Origin: Fodinicola acaciae | Lineage (GTDB): Bacteria > Actinomycetota > Actinomycetes > Mycobacteriales > HKI-0501 | Direction of reading: 5' to 3' | Length of the DNA stretch: 64,000 nucleotides | NCBI RefSeq assembly: GCF_010993745.1 | Contig: NZ_WOTN01000002.1 | Coordinates: 930,001-994,000, forward strand | Shown here: positions 24,441 through 32,466 of the stretch, one piece after another | How the letters are laid out: each line of letters begins with the position of its first letter | Numbering within the stretch: the first letter of the stretch is position 1 | The notes under the pieces: model-generated | Told to the model about the DNA's origin: nothing | Databases searched by the model: none | What the model saw: the letters and a program-made list of their open reading frames with translations, nothing else | Position numbers and translations under genes: made by a program

Positions 24441-25306
24441 TGGCCGCGCTCGGCGCGTTTCTCGGTCTGGTGCTGGGGATCGGCATCCTGTTGTGCTGGC
24501 GCTCCGGCCGGCGCGCCCCGGCTCGGCGGCGCCGGTTTGCCGGCTGGCTCGACCGGCGTACGGACGTGTTGCGGCAGGCCGGCATCGACGGTGTGACCGG
24601 CGGACAGCTCCTGGCGATCCAGCTCGGCGCGGCCGTTTTCACGTTTTTGTTGGTGTTGCTGACAAGTCGCAGTTTCTCCATCGCCGCGTGTTTCGGTGTG
24701 TTCGCGTTTTTCGGTCCGGTGGCGGTCGTACGACGGTCGCGCAACCGGCGGCAGGCCGAGCTGCGCGAGGTGTGGCCGGAGGTCGTCGACCACCTCACGT
24801 CTGCCGTACGCGCCGGAATGTCGTTGCCGGAAGCGGTCGGCGCGCTCGGCTCTCGCGGACCGGAACAGCTGCGGCCGGCTTTTGCCAGGTTTGCCAGCGA
24901 CTATCGGGCCAGCGGCCGGTTTTCCGAGTCACTGGACGCATTGCGGGAGGCACTGGCCGATCCGGTCGGCGACCGTGTGCTCGAGTCGTTGCGGATGGCG
25001 CGCGAGGTTGGCGGCACGGAGCTAGGCACGTTGTTGCGTACGCTTTCGGCATTTTTGCGAGAAGACGCGCGTACGCGCGCCGAGCTGGAGACGCGCCAGT
25101 CGTGGACGATCAACGGCGCCCGGCTGGCCGTCGCGGCTCCGTGGATCGTTTTGCTCATGCTGGCAACGCAAAGCAGCACATTGTCCGCGTACGACTCGAC
25201 CAGCGGGCGGCTGTTGTTGGCCATCGGCGCCGCACTGTGTTTTGGTGCGTACCGGCTGATGCTGCGGATCGGCCGGCTGCCGGTGGAGAAGCGGGTGCTG
25301 CGATGA
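24440..25306 (+). CDS. tadB: Tad pilus membrane platform protein TadB
   Basis: A type II secretion F-domain protein of 288 residues. There are hydrophobic segments at the N-terminus (LGAFLGLVLGIGILLCW), around residues 60-100 and near the C-terminus, flanking the cytoplasmic F domain with VWPEVVDHLTSAVRAGMSL and LREALADPVGDRV. It would anchor the TadA ATPase and, with TadC, form the inner-membrane platform of the pilus. The ATG overlaps the TGA of tadA by one base (TGATG); the next gene overlaps by four bases. Confidence 0.87.
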   Translation: MAALGAFLGLVLGIGILLCWRSGRRAPARRRRFAGWLDRRTDVLRQAGIDGVTGGQLLAIQLGAAVFTFLLVLLTSRSFSIAACFGVFAFFGPVAVVRRSRNRRQAELREVWPEVVDHLTSAVRAGMSLPEAVGALGSRGPEQLRPAFARFASDYRASGRFSESLDALREALADPVGDRVLESLRMAREVGGTELGTLLRTLSAFLREDARTRAELETRQSWTINGARLAVAAPWIVLLMLATQSSTLSAYDSTSGRLLLAIGAALCFGAYRLMLRIGRLPVEKRVLR

Positions 25307-26220
25307 TTTTCGGGATGCTGCTGGGGCTTTTCGCCGGCTGCGGGCTGGTTTTGGTGCTGGCTGGTGGAATGCGCCGGGTGCGGCTGGTCGACCGGCTGAC
25401 GCCGTATCTGCGTGACGCGCCCCGGCCGTCGCGACTGCTGGAGGTGAAGGCGCCACTTGGCGCGCTCGGCCGGTTGCTGCGGCCGGTTTTGCTGGAGGCG
25501 GCGGGGTTTGCCGATCGGCTGGTCGGCGGCAGCCGGTCGGTGCGGCGGCGGCAGCTCGCGCTCGGCCGGCCGGCCAGTGTCGAGGAGTTTCGGGTCGAGC
25601 AGCTGCTGTGGGCCGCGATCGGTGCGGTAGCCGGGATTCTCGGTGGTGTCGTGCTCGGGCTGTTGGCCGGTCAGGTGTCCGCGATCGCGGTGGTGTTGAT
25701 GGCCTTCAGCGCCGCGCTGGCCGGTTTTCTCGGCCGTGACTGGTGGTTGTCGGTGCAGGTGCACCGGCGGACCGAGGCGATCCTGGCGGAGTTTCCGGTG
25801 GTCGCCGACCTGCTCGCGCTCGCCGTCACGGCCGGCGAGGCCCCGGCGCCAGCGCTGGAGCGCGTGTGCCGGATGTGCCGCGGCGAGCTGAGTGCCGAGC
25901 TGTCGCGTGCGCTGGACGAGGCACGTGCCGGTGCGTCGTTGCCGGCGGCGCTGGAAAATTTGGCGCAGCGTACGACCATCGACGCGCTCGGCCGTTTCGT
26001 CGACGGCGTGCTGGTCGCTCTGGAGCGCGGTACGCCGTTGGCGGCCGTGCTGCGCGCTCAGGCCGACGACGTACGCGAGGCGCGCAAACGCGCGCTGCTG
26101 GCAGCCGGCGGCCGGCGCGAGATCGCCATGCTGGTGCCGGTCGTTTTCCTGGTCCTGCCGGTGACGGTGCTGTTTGCGCTCTATCCCGGCCTGGTGTCGA
26201 TCACCCTGCTGACACGGTGA
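25303..26220 (+). CDS. tadC: Tad pilus membrane platform protein TadC
   Basis: The 305-residue protein has an N-terminal membrane segment, a pair of hydrophobic helices around residues 105-145 (GAVAGILGGVVLGLLAGQ) and a terminal one (VPVVFLVLPVTVLFALYPG), with the F-domain pattern EFPVVADLLALAVTAGEA in between. This is the usual partner of TadB. The ATG overlaps the tadB stop (ATGA). After its stop the locus is interrupted by about 790 bp before the pilin gene. Confidence 0.87.
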   Translation: MIFGMLLGLFAGCGLVLVLAGGMRRVRLVDRLTPYLRDAPRPSRLLEVKAPLGALGRLLRPVLLEAAGFADRLVGGSRSVRRRQLALGRPASVEEFRVEQLLWAAIGAVAGILGGVVLGLLAGQVSAIAVVLMAFSAALAGFLGRDWWLSVQVHRRTEAILAEFPVVADLLALAVTAGEAPAPALERVCRMCRGELSAELSRALDEARAGASLPAALENLAQRTTIDALGRFVDGVLVALERGTPLAAVLRAQADDVREARKRALLAAGGRREIAMLVPVVFLVLPVTVLFALYPGLVSITLLTR

Positions 26221-26842
26221 CCGTGCACGAACAGGCTTTCACGCCGTCGCGATCACCAGAGGCGGTGACGGGCGTGACTACTGAGGCTGACAATGCTGTT
26301 GTGACTGCTCACCAGACCGGATCGGACTCCGCCGACACCAAACGTCCGTTTTGATGCCTTGTTAAACAAGTATTACGTAGTCGTCCGCCTCATCTGCATT
26401 GTCAACCACGCCAGTCACACCAGTACCACCCCGGCAGCCGCTCAATGTTCGCAAGGCCCCCATGCGTGCGTCAGGCGCACGTAAGGAGGCCTTACTACCA
26501 GAACACAAACCGGCAAGACGGACATGCAGCGCTACAGCAAAGATCGTTGGCGTCCTTGTCGACGGGTTGCTTCCCATACGTGACCGAGCAAGCCCGGAAA
26601 ACCCAGCCCCGACCGCAAACCGCCGCCCGCACCCCTATGCACACCGATTGGCGTTCCCGCGCCCCCTCCCTTGAGGTTGCCCTCCGCGCAGGAGCGCCCG
26701 CCGCGCAGGCGAAAAACCCAACCACCCACCCAACGGAACAAGGGAAGACGCGCCACCTCCCGGACGCACCAAACGGACGAACCCCACCACCTCCCCGGAC
26801 CGCACCCAAACAGATGAACCCCTCATCTCCAACACCCCAAGC

Positions 26843-26851
26843 TGTGGATAA
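26843..26851 (-). promoter_or_regulatory. DnaA-box-like nonamer (TTATCCACA)
   Basis: TGTGGATAA on the plus strand is the exact complement of the consensus TTATCCACA. It faces a second box at 26926. Binding is not shown. Confidence 0.5.
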
Positions 26852-26925
26852 CTAACAGGCATCGATGTCCGATTTCCCGCTAATTAACACCATTGGCACC
26901 AGCACCTATCCCCAGATCCATCGAG

Positions 26926-26934
26926 TTGTCCACA
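26926..26934 (+). promoter_or_regulatory. DnaA-box-like nonamer (TTGTCCACA)
   Basis: TTGTCCACA is the form most used at actinobacterial origins. A weaker match, CTATCCCCA, lies at 26906-26914. The pair of good boxes is convergent with 74 bp between them. Confidence 0.5.
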
Positions 26935-27010
26935 GCTTCACTCACTTCCGATTCAGAAGGTGAAAGAAGCGCTACCCTAGGTGATAAGGGGACAAAACGG
27001 GGAGGATGCC

Positions 27011-27202
27011 ATGGCGGTCTGGGCCTGGCTCTGCGTACGGCTGGTCGATCTCCGTGACGAGGCGGGGGACGTGCCCGGCTGGGTGATGGTCACCGTGATG
27101 ACGGCCGGTCTCGTGGTCGCGCTGTTCGCGGTCTTCCGCGGCGCGATCATCGGTGCGGTGCAGGACGCGATCAGCAACGTGGTGTCCAGCACCGGAGGCT
27201 GA
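27011..27202 (+). CDS. Small Flp-type pilin-like membrane protein of the tad locus
   Basis: A 63-residue protein with one hydrophobic helix (VPGWVMVTVMTAGLVVALF) preceded by an acidic DEAGD stretch, the usual form of actinobacterial Flp pilins and DUF4244-like tad peptides. The processing site would lie before the helix. GGGGAGG stands 4 nt before ATG 27011. It would be the major pilus subunit, or a minor one if another flp exists elsewhere. The tadE gene starts 2 bp after its stop. Confidence 0.75.
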   Translation: MAVWAWLCVRLVDLRDEAGDVPGWVMVTVMTAGLVVALFAVFRGAIIGAVQDAISNVVSSTGG

Positions 27203-27203
27203 C

Positions 27204-27563
27204 GTGCGCGACGACGAAGGCGCCGCGGTCGCCGAGTTCGCCTTGGTGTCGGTGCTGCTCATCTTCCTGTTTCTCGCGGTCGCGCAGGTCGCCGTCTATC
27301 TGCACGTACGCAACGTCGTGACGGCCAGCGCCGCCGAAGGTGCGCGTTATGCGGCCAACGCTGACGTGCCGCCCGAGGCAGGGGGACCGCGAGCGGAAGC
27401 GCTCATCCGCGCGGCGGTCAACCAGGACATCGCCTGTACGTCCAGACCGCAGGCGCCGGTCGTGGTCGTCGAGTGCGCCGGCGCCATCCCGGTTTTCTTC
27501 GCGCCGCTCGGCCGTGTCATTCCGTTGCGTACGTCGGCGCGCGCGATCGAGGAGGGGACGTGA
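27204..27563 (+). CDS. tadE: TadE-like pseudopilin
   Basis: The 119-residue protein begins VRDDEGAAVAEFALVSVLLI: a short charged leader, the Glu of the TadE motif and one transmembrane helix, then an extracellular domain with two Cys. TadE-like proteins are minor pilins processed by the prepilin peptidase. The GTG start follows the flp stop by one base, with GGAGG upstream; the stop overlaps the next gene (GTGA). Confidence 0.82.
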   Translation: MRDDEGAAVAEFALVSVLLIFLFLAVAQVAVYLHVRNVVTASAAEGARYAANADVPPEAGGPRAEALIRAAVNQDIACTSRPQAPVVVVECAGAIPVFFAPLGRVIPLRTSARAIEEGT

Positions 27564-28000
27564 AATCCGACGATGGCTCGACGGTCGTCGAGTTCGTGTT
27601 TCTCGCCGTTGTCATCCTCATCCCGCTGATTTACGTCGTGCTCGTCGCGTCCGCTCTGCAGCGCAATGCCTTTGGTGTCACCGAAGCGGCGCGACAGGCC
27701 GGCCGCGCGTACGCGACCGCCGGAGACGAGACCAGTGCGCGTTCCAGAGCCGCGTACGCGATGCGGCTTGCGTTGGAAGACCAGGGATTGTCGACGGATG
27801 CTACCCAACTGCGGTTCGTTGCGGCCGGAAACGACTGCCAGGGACCGGAAACCACGCCGAGCCTGGCGCCGGGATCAGCGTTCGCGGTGTGTGTCGTCCG
27901 CGCCTTCCGGCTGCCGGCCGTGCCGTCCTTTGTGGACGGTGGACACAACACCGTGACCGGTGTTTTCGTTGTCAGGATCGACCGTTTCCGCGGCGCATGA
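27560..28000 (+). CDS. Second TadE/TadF-like pseudopilin
   Basis: The 146-residue protein starts VKSDDGSTVVEFVFLAVVIL, the same leader-Glu-helix arrangement as its neighbour, and has an extracellular part with Cys residues at NDCQ and VCVV that could form a disulfide. It overlaps tadE by four bases (GTGA) and the next gene by four bases (ATGA), so the three minor pilins are made together. Confidence 0.8.
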   Translation: MKSDDGSTVVEFVFLAVVILIPLIYVVLVASALQRNAFGVTEAARQAGRAYATAGDETSARSRAAYAMRLALEDQGLSTDATQLRFVAAGNDCQGPETTPSLAPGSAFAVCVVRAFRLPAVPSFVDGGHNTVTGVFVVRIDRFRGA

Positions 28001-28416
28001 GATCCGACGACGGCAGTTCCGTGCCGCTGATCCTGCTGTTCTTCCTGCTCGGCCTGGTCCTGGTCGCCGGCACGGTCGCCGCGTCGGCCGCATTCCTGGC
28101 GCAGCGCGACCTGCAGTCCGACTGCGACGGCGCGGCGATCGTGGCCGCCAACGCGCTGGACGCGGCCGGTTTCTACGGCTCCGACCACGCCGGCGACTCC
28201 CTGCCGCTCGCGGCCGGTGCCGCGCAGTCGGCGGTCGACGCTTACGCCGCCGACGCCGCCCTGGCCGAGACCTCGTTCGCGGTCGCGGTCGCGGCCGGCC
28301 GGGCGCAGGTGACCTGCTCACGGGTCGTACGGCTGCCGTTCGGCCCCACCTTCGGCTATGGCGACGGGCTGCGGCGTACGGCGGTCAGCGACGCCCGGTC
28401 GCCATACCAACGGTAA
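27997..28416 (+). CDS. TadG-like / Rv3654c-like secreted pilus-locus protein
   Basis: A 139-residue protein with MRSDDGSSVPLILLFFLLGL, an N-terminal anchor helix after a charged leader, followed by ASAAFLAQRDLQSDCDGAAI, which matches the start of TadG-like and Rv3654c-type Flp-locus proteins. It ends the pilin group. No prepilin peptidase or TadZ/CpaE gene is found inside this locus. Confidence 0.75.
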   Translation: MRSDDGSSVPLILLFFLLGLVLVAGTVAASAAFLAQRDLQSDCDGAAIVAANALDAAGFYGSDHAGDSLPLAAGAAQSAVDAYAADAALAETSFAVAVAAGRAQVTCSRVVRLPFGPTFGYGDGLRRTAVSDARSPYQR

Positions 28417-28438
28417 ATGCTGGTACAGATTTAACGAC

Positions 28439-28450
28439 CGTACTAGTACG
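28439..28450. promoter_or_regulatory. Perfect 12-bp palindrome over the promoter of the PaiB-like gene
   Basis: CGTACTAGTACG is a perfect palindrome. Its right half overlaps the -10 box TACGCT (28447-28452), which lies 6 nt before ATG 28459 and suggests a leaderless transcript. Near-copies occur at the promoter of the MocR gene and at 30526, so the MocR protein is the probable binder. Confidence 0.55.
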
Positions 28451-28458
28451 CTTGGCTC

Positions 28459-29100
28459 ATGTGGGTTGCGCCCGAGCATGCCGTCAGCGATCCGGAGCAG
28501 CTGCGCCGGCTGGTCCGCGACCATCCGTTCGCCACCCTGCACAGCGCCGGTCCCGTCGGCCAGCTGGCCTCGCACCTGCCGATCGTCATGGACCCGGACG
28601 GGCCGGCGCCCGGCGAGGCCGTCACGACGCGGCTGGTCGGGCACATGGCCAAGGCCAACGAGCACTGGAGGGCGATGCCGGCCGGTACGCCGGTGCTGGC
28701 GATCTTCACCGGTCCGCAGGCGTACGTCACGCCGACCTGGTACGGCCCCGGACCGAGCGCGCCGACCTGGGACTACACCGCGGTCCACCTGCATGGCCGG
28801 ATCACGCTGATCGACGACCCGGCCGAGGCGTTGCGCATCATCGGCGTGACGATCGCGGCTCTGGAAGGCGGCCGCGAGCCGGCATGGGACCCGGCGCCGT
28901 CGGCCGATTTCCACCGCAAGCTGGTGGCCGGCATCCGCGCCTTCCACATCGAGGTCGGCCGGCATGAGGCGATCTTCAAGCTCAGCGGCAACAAGCCACG
29001 GGAGGTGCAGCGAGCCGTACGCGACGCGCTCGCCGCCAGCGCCACCGGCGGCGACCGCGACCTGGCCGCCTTCATGGAGCGCGAGCTGCCGCTTCCGTAG
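28459..29100 (+). CDS. PaiB-like FMN-binding negative transcriptional regulator family protein
   Basis: The 213-residue protein begins MWVAPEHAVSD, followed by RDHPFATLHSAGP and SHLPIVMDPD, the N-terminal signature of the PaiB/FMN_bind_2 split-barrel family. Later VLAIFTGPQAYVTPTWY matches the flavin/heme-binding part. Bacillus PaiB affects sporulation and protease genes; other members are heme- or FMN-binding oxidoreductases, so regulator is a family name and not a proven role. It is convergent with the MocR gene and shares an operator-like palindrome with it. Confidence 0.85.
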   Translation: MWVAPEHAVSDPEQLRRLVRDHPFATLHSAGPVGQLASHLPIVMDPDGPAPGEAVTTRLVGHMAKANEHWRAMPAGTPVLAIFTGPQAYVTPTWYGPGPSAPTWDYTAVHLHGRITLIDDPAEALRIIGVTIAALEGGREPAWDPAPSADFHRKLVAGIRAFHIEVGRHEAIFKLSGNKPREVQRAVRDALAASATGGDRDLAAFMERELPLP

Positions 29101-29105
29101 CCGCG

Positions 29106-30443
29106 TCAGCCGGCGCGGGTGGCGCGTGCGCGTACCGGCGCGGCGGTCGCGTTGAGCACAGCGGCGACGTGGTCGGCCAGCTCGGCGCCGTCGGATGGGT
29201 CGAGCGCGGCCGTGGTGACGCGGATGAACGGCCGCGAGGCCAGTCGGTAAGGCTCGCCGGCCTGTACGGCCCAGCCGCGGTCGAACAGCTGCCGCACGAC
29301 CGGCACCTCCTCCGGCACCGGCACGTAGACGTTCAGGCCGGACCGGCCACGCGCTGGCACACCACGAGCGGCCAGCGCGGCCAAAAACGTCTCGCGCCGC
29401 TGGGAATACGCGCGCTGCGCCGCACGCAACCGGTCGGCGGTCGACTTTTCCCGCCACAGCTGGACGGTCAGCTCCTGGATCAGGTGGCTGACCCAGCCGG
29501 TGCCGACCTGCTGCCGGCCCTCGACCCGGCTCGCGGTGGTCGGATCGGCGCCGATCATCGCGATCCGCAGATCGGGCCCGAGCGACTTGCTCATCGACCG
29601 GATCAGGGCCCAGCGCGGCCGCTCGCCGAGCACGCTGACGTACGGCGCGTCCGCGGCACCGCTCGCGTGGTCGTCCTCCACGACCAGCAAATCCGGATGT
29701 GCGGCCAAAACCTCGGCCAGCTCGGCACCGCGCGCCGCGTCGATCGCCGATCCCATCGGATTTTGCGCGCGTGGCGTGATGATGCAGGCGGCGATCGGCC
29801 GCACGAGCGTTTCCGCCAGCGCGTCCGGCAGCATGCCGGCGTCGTCGATCGGCACGCCGACCGGCACGAAACCCATCGCGCGCAACAGGTCCAGAACCCC
29901 GGTATAACCGGGATCCTCGACCGCCACCTGGTCGCCGGGCTTGAGATAGGCCGAAAGTACCCGCTCCAGGCCGTCCATCGCGCCGCCGGCCAGGCAGATC
30001 TGGCCGCGGCTGACCGGCACCGGATGCAGCTCGTGCACGGCCATCTCCAGCAGCTCCGGCAACACCGTCGCGTCGGTGTAGAGATAATGCCTGCGGTGCA
30101 GCCTGGCGGCCACTTCCGGCAGCGACGGCAGGAAGGCCGGATCCGGGTTTCCGCTGGCCACATCGCGTACGCCGGCCGGCAGGGGAGTCAGCGACCGGCC
30201 GGTCAGCGGCGGCCGCGGACTGACCCGCGTACGGCTGCCGGCGCTGCTGGTCAGCACGCCGCGGTTGCGCAAAGTCTTGTATGCCGCGGCAACGGTCGCC
30301 GGGCTGAGGTGGATGGCGCTGGCCAACGCGCGTACCGACGGGACCGCGTCGCCGGGCAGCAACCGGCCCTTGGCCACCGCCAGCTCGATCGCGGCGACGA
30401 TCCCGGCGGCGTTCGGCTCGGTGACGGTGAACGGCGCATCCAC
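29106..30443 (-). CDS. MocR-family regulator: GntR HTH fused to a PLP aminotransferase-like domain
   Basis: Residues ~5-75 form a GntR winged helix (VPSVRALASAIHLSPATVAAA). From about residue 100 a fold-type I aminotransferase domain follows, with NPDPAFLP, TPRAQNPMG (Asn for PLP), VEDDHASG (Asp to the pyridine N) and SMSKSLGPDLR with the PLP-binding Lys. MocR proteins sense PLP or amino compounds and control vitamin B6, GABA or related genes. The GTG start has a TACAGT box 6 nt upstream overlapping a CTAG-centred palindrome, consistent with autoregulation. It converges on the PaiB-like gene. Confidence 0.88.
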   Translation of the reverse strand: MDAPFTVTEPNAAGIVAAIELAVAKGRLLPGDAVPSVRALASAIHLSPATVAAAYKTLRNRGVLTSSAGSRTRVSPRPPLTGRSLTPLPAGVRDVASGNPDPAFLPSLPEVAARLHRRHYLYTDATVLPELLEMAVHELHPVPVSRGQICLAGGAMDGLERVLSAYLKPGDQVAVEDPGYTGVLDLLRAMGFVPVGVPIDDAGMLPDALAETLVRPIAACIITPRAQNPMGSAIDAARGAELAEVLAAHPDLLVVEDDHASGAADAPYVSVLGERPRWALIRSMSKSLGPDLRIAMIGADPTTASRVEGRQQVGTGWVSHLIQELTVQLWREKSTADRLRAAQRAYSQRRETFLAALAARGVPARGRSGLNVYVPVPEEVPVVRQLFDRGWAVQAGEPYRLASRPFIRVTTAALDPSDGAELADHVAAVLNATAAPVRARATRAG

Positions 30444-30449
30444 CCCACC

Positions 30450-30464
30450 ACTGTACTAGAACAG
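30450..30464 (-). promoter_or_regulatory. Leaderless-type promoter with CTAG-centred operator for the MocR gene
   Basis: On the minus strand CTGTTCTAGTACAG (30464-30451) is an imperfect palindrome whose end forms the -10 box TACAGT, 6 nt before GTG 30443. The spacing of palindrome, -10 box and start codon is the same as at the PaiB-like gene. Confidence 0.5.
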
Positions 30465-30525
30465 TCTGGGCGGCGACGGAAGATCCGCGCAGCCGAGGCG
30501 AAACGCCCGGCCGGTTGATCACAAG

Positions 30526-30537
30526 CGTGCTAGTACG
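30526..30537. promoter_or_regulatory. Third copy of the CGTACTAGTACG-type site
   Basis: CGTGCTAGTACG differs from the perfect palindrome at 28439 by one base. It lies upstream of the MocR promoter and about 130 bp before the PadR gene, so it could be an auxiliary operator for either. Confidence 0.4.
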
Positions 30538-30667
30538 GCCGGACAGTCCACAAGGGACGGTCGGCACCCTCCACAGTGGACACGCTGGCACTACTACAAA
30601 ACGTCACCGCCGGCGGGCAGAAAGTCCACATTGGATCGCCGGATTCTCTGGACCCCGGCTGAGATAC

Positions 30668-31201
30668 ATGGCAACGTCATCTGCTATGGCGGAAACAGCT
30701 CTCAACGCGACCGCGGCGGCACTGCTCGGACTGCTGCACGACGGACCGAAAACCGGGGGCCAGCTGGTCGCGGAGGCGACCGGCCGGCTCGGTCCATTCT
30801 GGACGACCACCCGCTCCCAGGTGTACAGGGAACTGCCCAGCCTCGCGGCCAAGGGCTACGTACGCGCCGGAAAGGCCGGCGCGCGTTCGGCCCAGCCGTA
30901 CACGGTCACCGCGACCGGAAAGCGCGCGTTCTCCCGCTGGCTCGGCGAGCCGGCCGGCCACGACCAGTTACGCAATCCGTTGATGCTGCGGGTCGCTTTC
31001 GGTGGCCTGCACGGCAAAGGTCAGCTGGACGAGCTGTTCACGGAAAAGCGGAAGGAACACACCGAGGCGTTGGACGTGGCCCGCGAGCGGCTCAAGGAAG
31101 CCAAGCGGGACGGCGACAAGTACGCGGTCGCGACGCTCGACTTCGCGGTCACCTACCACCGTGCCGTGCTCAAGTGGCTGGACGCGGCCCCCGACGCGTG
31201 A
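30668..31201 (+). CDS. PadR-family transcriptional regulator
   Basis: The 177-residue protein has the PadR winged helix: AALLGLLHDGPKTGGQLV, then SQVYRELPSLAAKGYV and YTVTATGKRAF. A C-terminal helical dimerisation domain (residues ~95-175) is rich in Lys and Glu. PadR proteins repress genes for phenolic acid or multidrug responses; the target here is unknown. ATG 30668 is chosen, with ATG 30686 possible; sequence upstream lacks the family pattern. It precedes prfB on the same strand by 27 bp. Confidence 0.83.
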   Translation: MATSSAMAETALNATAAALLGLLHDGPKTGGQLVAEATGRLGPFWTTTRSQVYRELPSLAAKGYVRAGKAGARSAQPYTVTATGKRAFSRWLGEPAGHDQLRNPLMLRVAFGGLHGKGQLDELFTEKRKEHTEALDVARERLKEAKRDGDKYAVATLDFAVTYHRAVLKWLDAAPDA

Positions 31202-31214
31202 CCGACCGGCCCGG

Positions 31215-31220
31215 TAGGCT
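31215..31220 (+). promoter_or_regulatory. -10 box ahead of prfB, possible leaderless start
   Basis: TAGGCT lies 8 nt before GTG 31229. There is no Shine-Dalgarno between them. Confidence 0.4.
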
Positions 31221-31228
31221 CGACCATT

Positions 31229-32338
31229 GTGGCTGATGTAGATCTGCGTGGCCGGCTGGAGGCCCTGAGCGCCAAACTGCGCACCATCGAGTCGGTGCTG
31301 CGGCCGGACGCGATGCGCGAGGAGCTGGCCAGCCTCCAGGAGCAGGCGTCCGCGCCGGACCTGTGGGACGACCAGGAGAAGGCGCAGGAGGTGACGTCCC
31401 GGCTGTCGTTCGTGCAGAGCGAGCTCGGCCGGCTGGACGGCCTGCGGCAGCGGGTCGACGACGCCGGCGTACTGCTGGACCTGGCCGAGGCCGAGGACGA
31501 CGCCGGCACGCGTGCCGAGGTCGGCACCGAGGCCGACCAGCTGACCAAGCTGATCGACGAGCTGGAGGTCCGCACGCTGCTGTCCGGCGAGTACGACTCG
31601 CGGGAGGCGGTGGTCACCATCCGCGCCGAGGCCGGCGGCGTCGACGCCGCGGACTTCGCCGAGATGCTGCTGCGGATGTATCTGCGCTGGGCCGAGCGGC
31701 ACAAGTACGGCACCGAGGTCTACGACACCTCGTACGCGGAGGAGGCCGGCATCAAGTCGGCGACCTTCGCCGTCCACATTCCCTACGCGTACGGCACCCT
31801 GTCCGTCGAGCAGGGGACGCACCGGCTGGTGCGCCTGTCGCCGTTCGACAACCAGCACCGCCGGCAGACCAGCTTCGTCGGCGTCGAGGTGCTGCCCAAG
31901 GTCGAGCAGGCCGACCACATCGAGATCCCCGACGACGACCTGCGCGTCGACGTCTACCGGTCGTCCGGACCCGGCGGCCAGGGTGTCAACACGACCGACT
32001 CGGCCGTACGCCTCACCCACCTGCCGACCGGCATCGTCGTCTCGTGCCAGAACGAGCGCTCGCAGCTGCAGAACAAGGCGACCGCGATGGCCGTCCTGCA
32101 GGCCAAGCTGCTGGAGCGGCGCCGGCAGGAGGAGCAGGCCAAGATGGACGCGCTCAAGTCCGGCGGCTCCAGCTGGGGAAACCAGATGCGGTCGTACGTG
32201 CTGCACCCGTACCAGATGGTCAAGGACCTGCGCACCGACCACGAGGTCGGCAACCCGCAGGCCGTACTCGACGGTGACATCGACGACTTCATCGAGGCCG
32301 GCATCCGGTGGCGCCGGCAACAGGAGAACCCGGCATAA
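31229..32338 (+). CDS. prfB: Peptide chain release factor 2
   Basis: RF2 ends translation at UGA and UAA on the ribosome. The 369-residue protein has the stop-codon recognition tripeptide SPF ([15 protein letters not shown]) and the universally conserved GGQ in [17 protein letters not shown], which triggers peptide release. The usual in-frame UGA frameshift site near codon 25 is missing: the gene is one uninterrupted frame, as in many actinobacteria, so autoregulation by frameshifting is not expected. It heads the conserved order prfB-ftsE-ftsX-smpB. Confidence 0.97.
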   Translation: MADVDLRGRLEALSAKLRTIESVLRPDAMREELASLQEQASAPDLWDDQEKAQEVTSRLSFVQSELGRLDGLRQRVDDAGVLLDLAEAEDDAGTRAEVGTEADQLTKLIDELEVRTLLSGEYDSREAVVTIRAEAGGVDAADFAEMLLRMYLRWAERHKYGTEVYDTSYAEEAGIKSATFAVHIPYAYGTLSVEQGTHRLVRLSPFDNQHRRQTSFVGVEVLPKVEQADHIEIPDDDLRVDVYRSSGPGGQGVNTTDSAVRLTHLPTGIVVSCQNERSQLQNKATAMAVLQAKLLERRRQEEQAKMDALKSGGSSWGNQMRSYVLHPYQMVKDLRTDHEVGNPQAVLDGDIDDFIEAGIRWRRQQENPA

Positions 32339-32452
32339 CGGCTCCTTTGGTACGGCCGCGTTAACGGCAATTGCCGGTAAAACGGCGCCAATCTCACGGT
32401 CGCGGTGTGTTGTCAACCGGACGTCAACGGTCGGCCACCCAACCGGCGGCGG

Positions 32453-32458
32453 TAGACT
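32453..32458 (+). promoter_or_regulatory. -10 box ahead of ftsE, possible leaderless start
   Basis: TAGACT lies 8 nt before GTG 32467 and 11 nt before ATG 32470, without a ribosome site between. The start of ftsE is therefore chosen here. Confidence 0.4.
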
Positions 32459-32466
32459 CGGCGGCC

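Larger units (their letters stand above)
26221..27010. other. 790-bp non-coding gap inside the tad locus: repeat fragment, C-rich G-poor block, DnaA-box-like sites
   Basis: I see no convincing gene. The first 130 bp can encode 43 residues from GTG 26222 without recognisable features. A damaged piece of the central palindrome of the repeat family lies at 26451-26492. From about 26590 to 26840 the plus strand is very rich in C and A and poor in G, unlike coding DNA here. The last 170 bp hold an AT-rich patch (TAATTAACACC) between two DnaA-box-like nonamers. A GGGGAGG ribosome site ends the region. Confidence 0.5.

Noticed and set aside
26495-26809. Minus-strand frame of 104 codons in the tad gap
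   Set aside because: The open frame follows from the C-rich, G-poor composition; codon use is atypical and there is no ribosome site or recognisable motif.
26841-26940. Chromosomal origin oriC
   Set aside because: Only two good and one weak DnaA box, and no dnaA, dnaN or rpmH genes nearby.
31229-31320. Programmed +1 frameshift in prfB
   Set aside because: The frame is continuous from GTG 31229 to the stop without the CTTTGA-type site.
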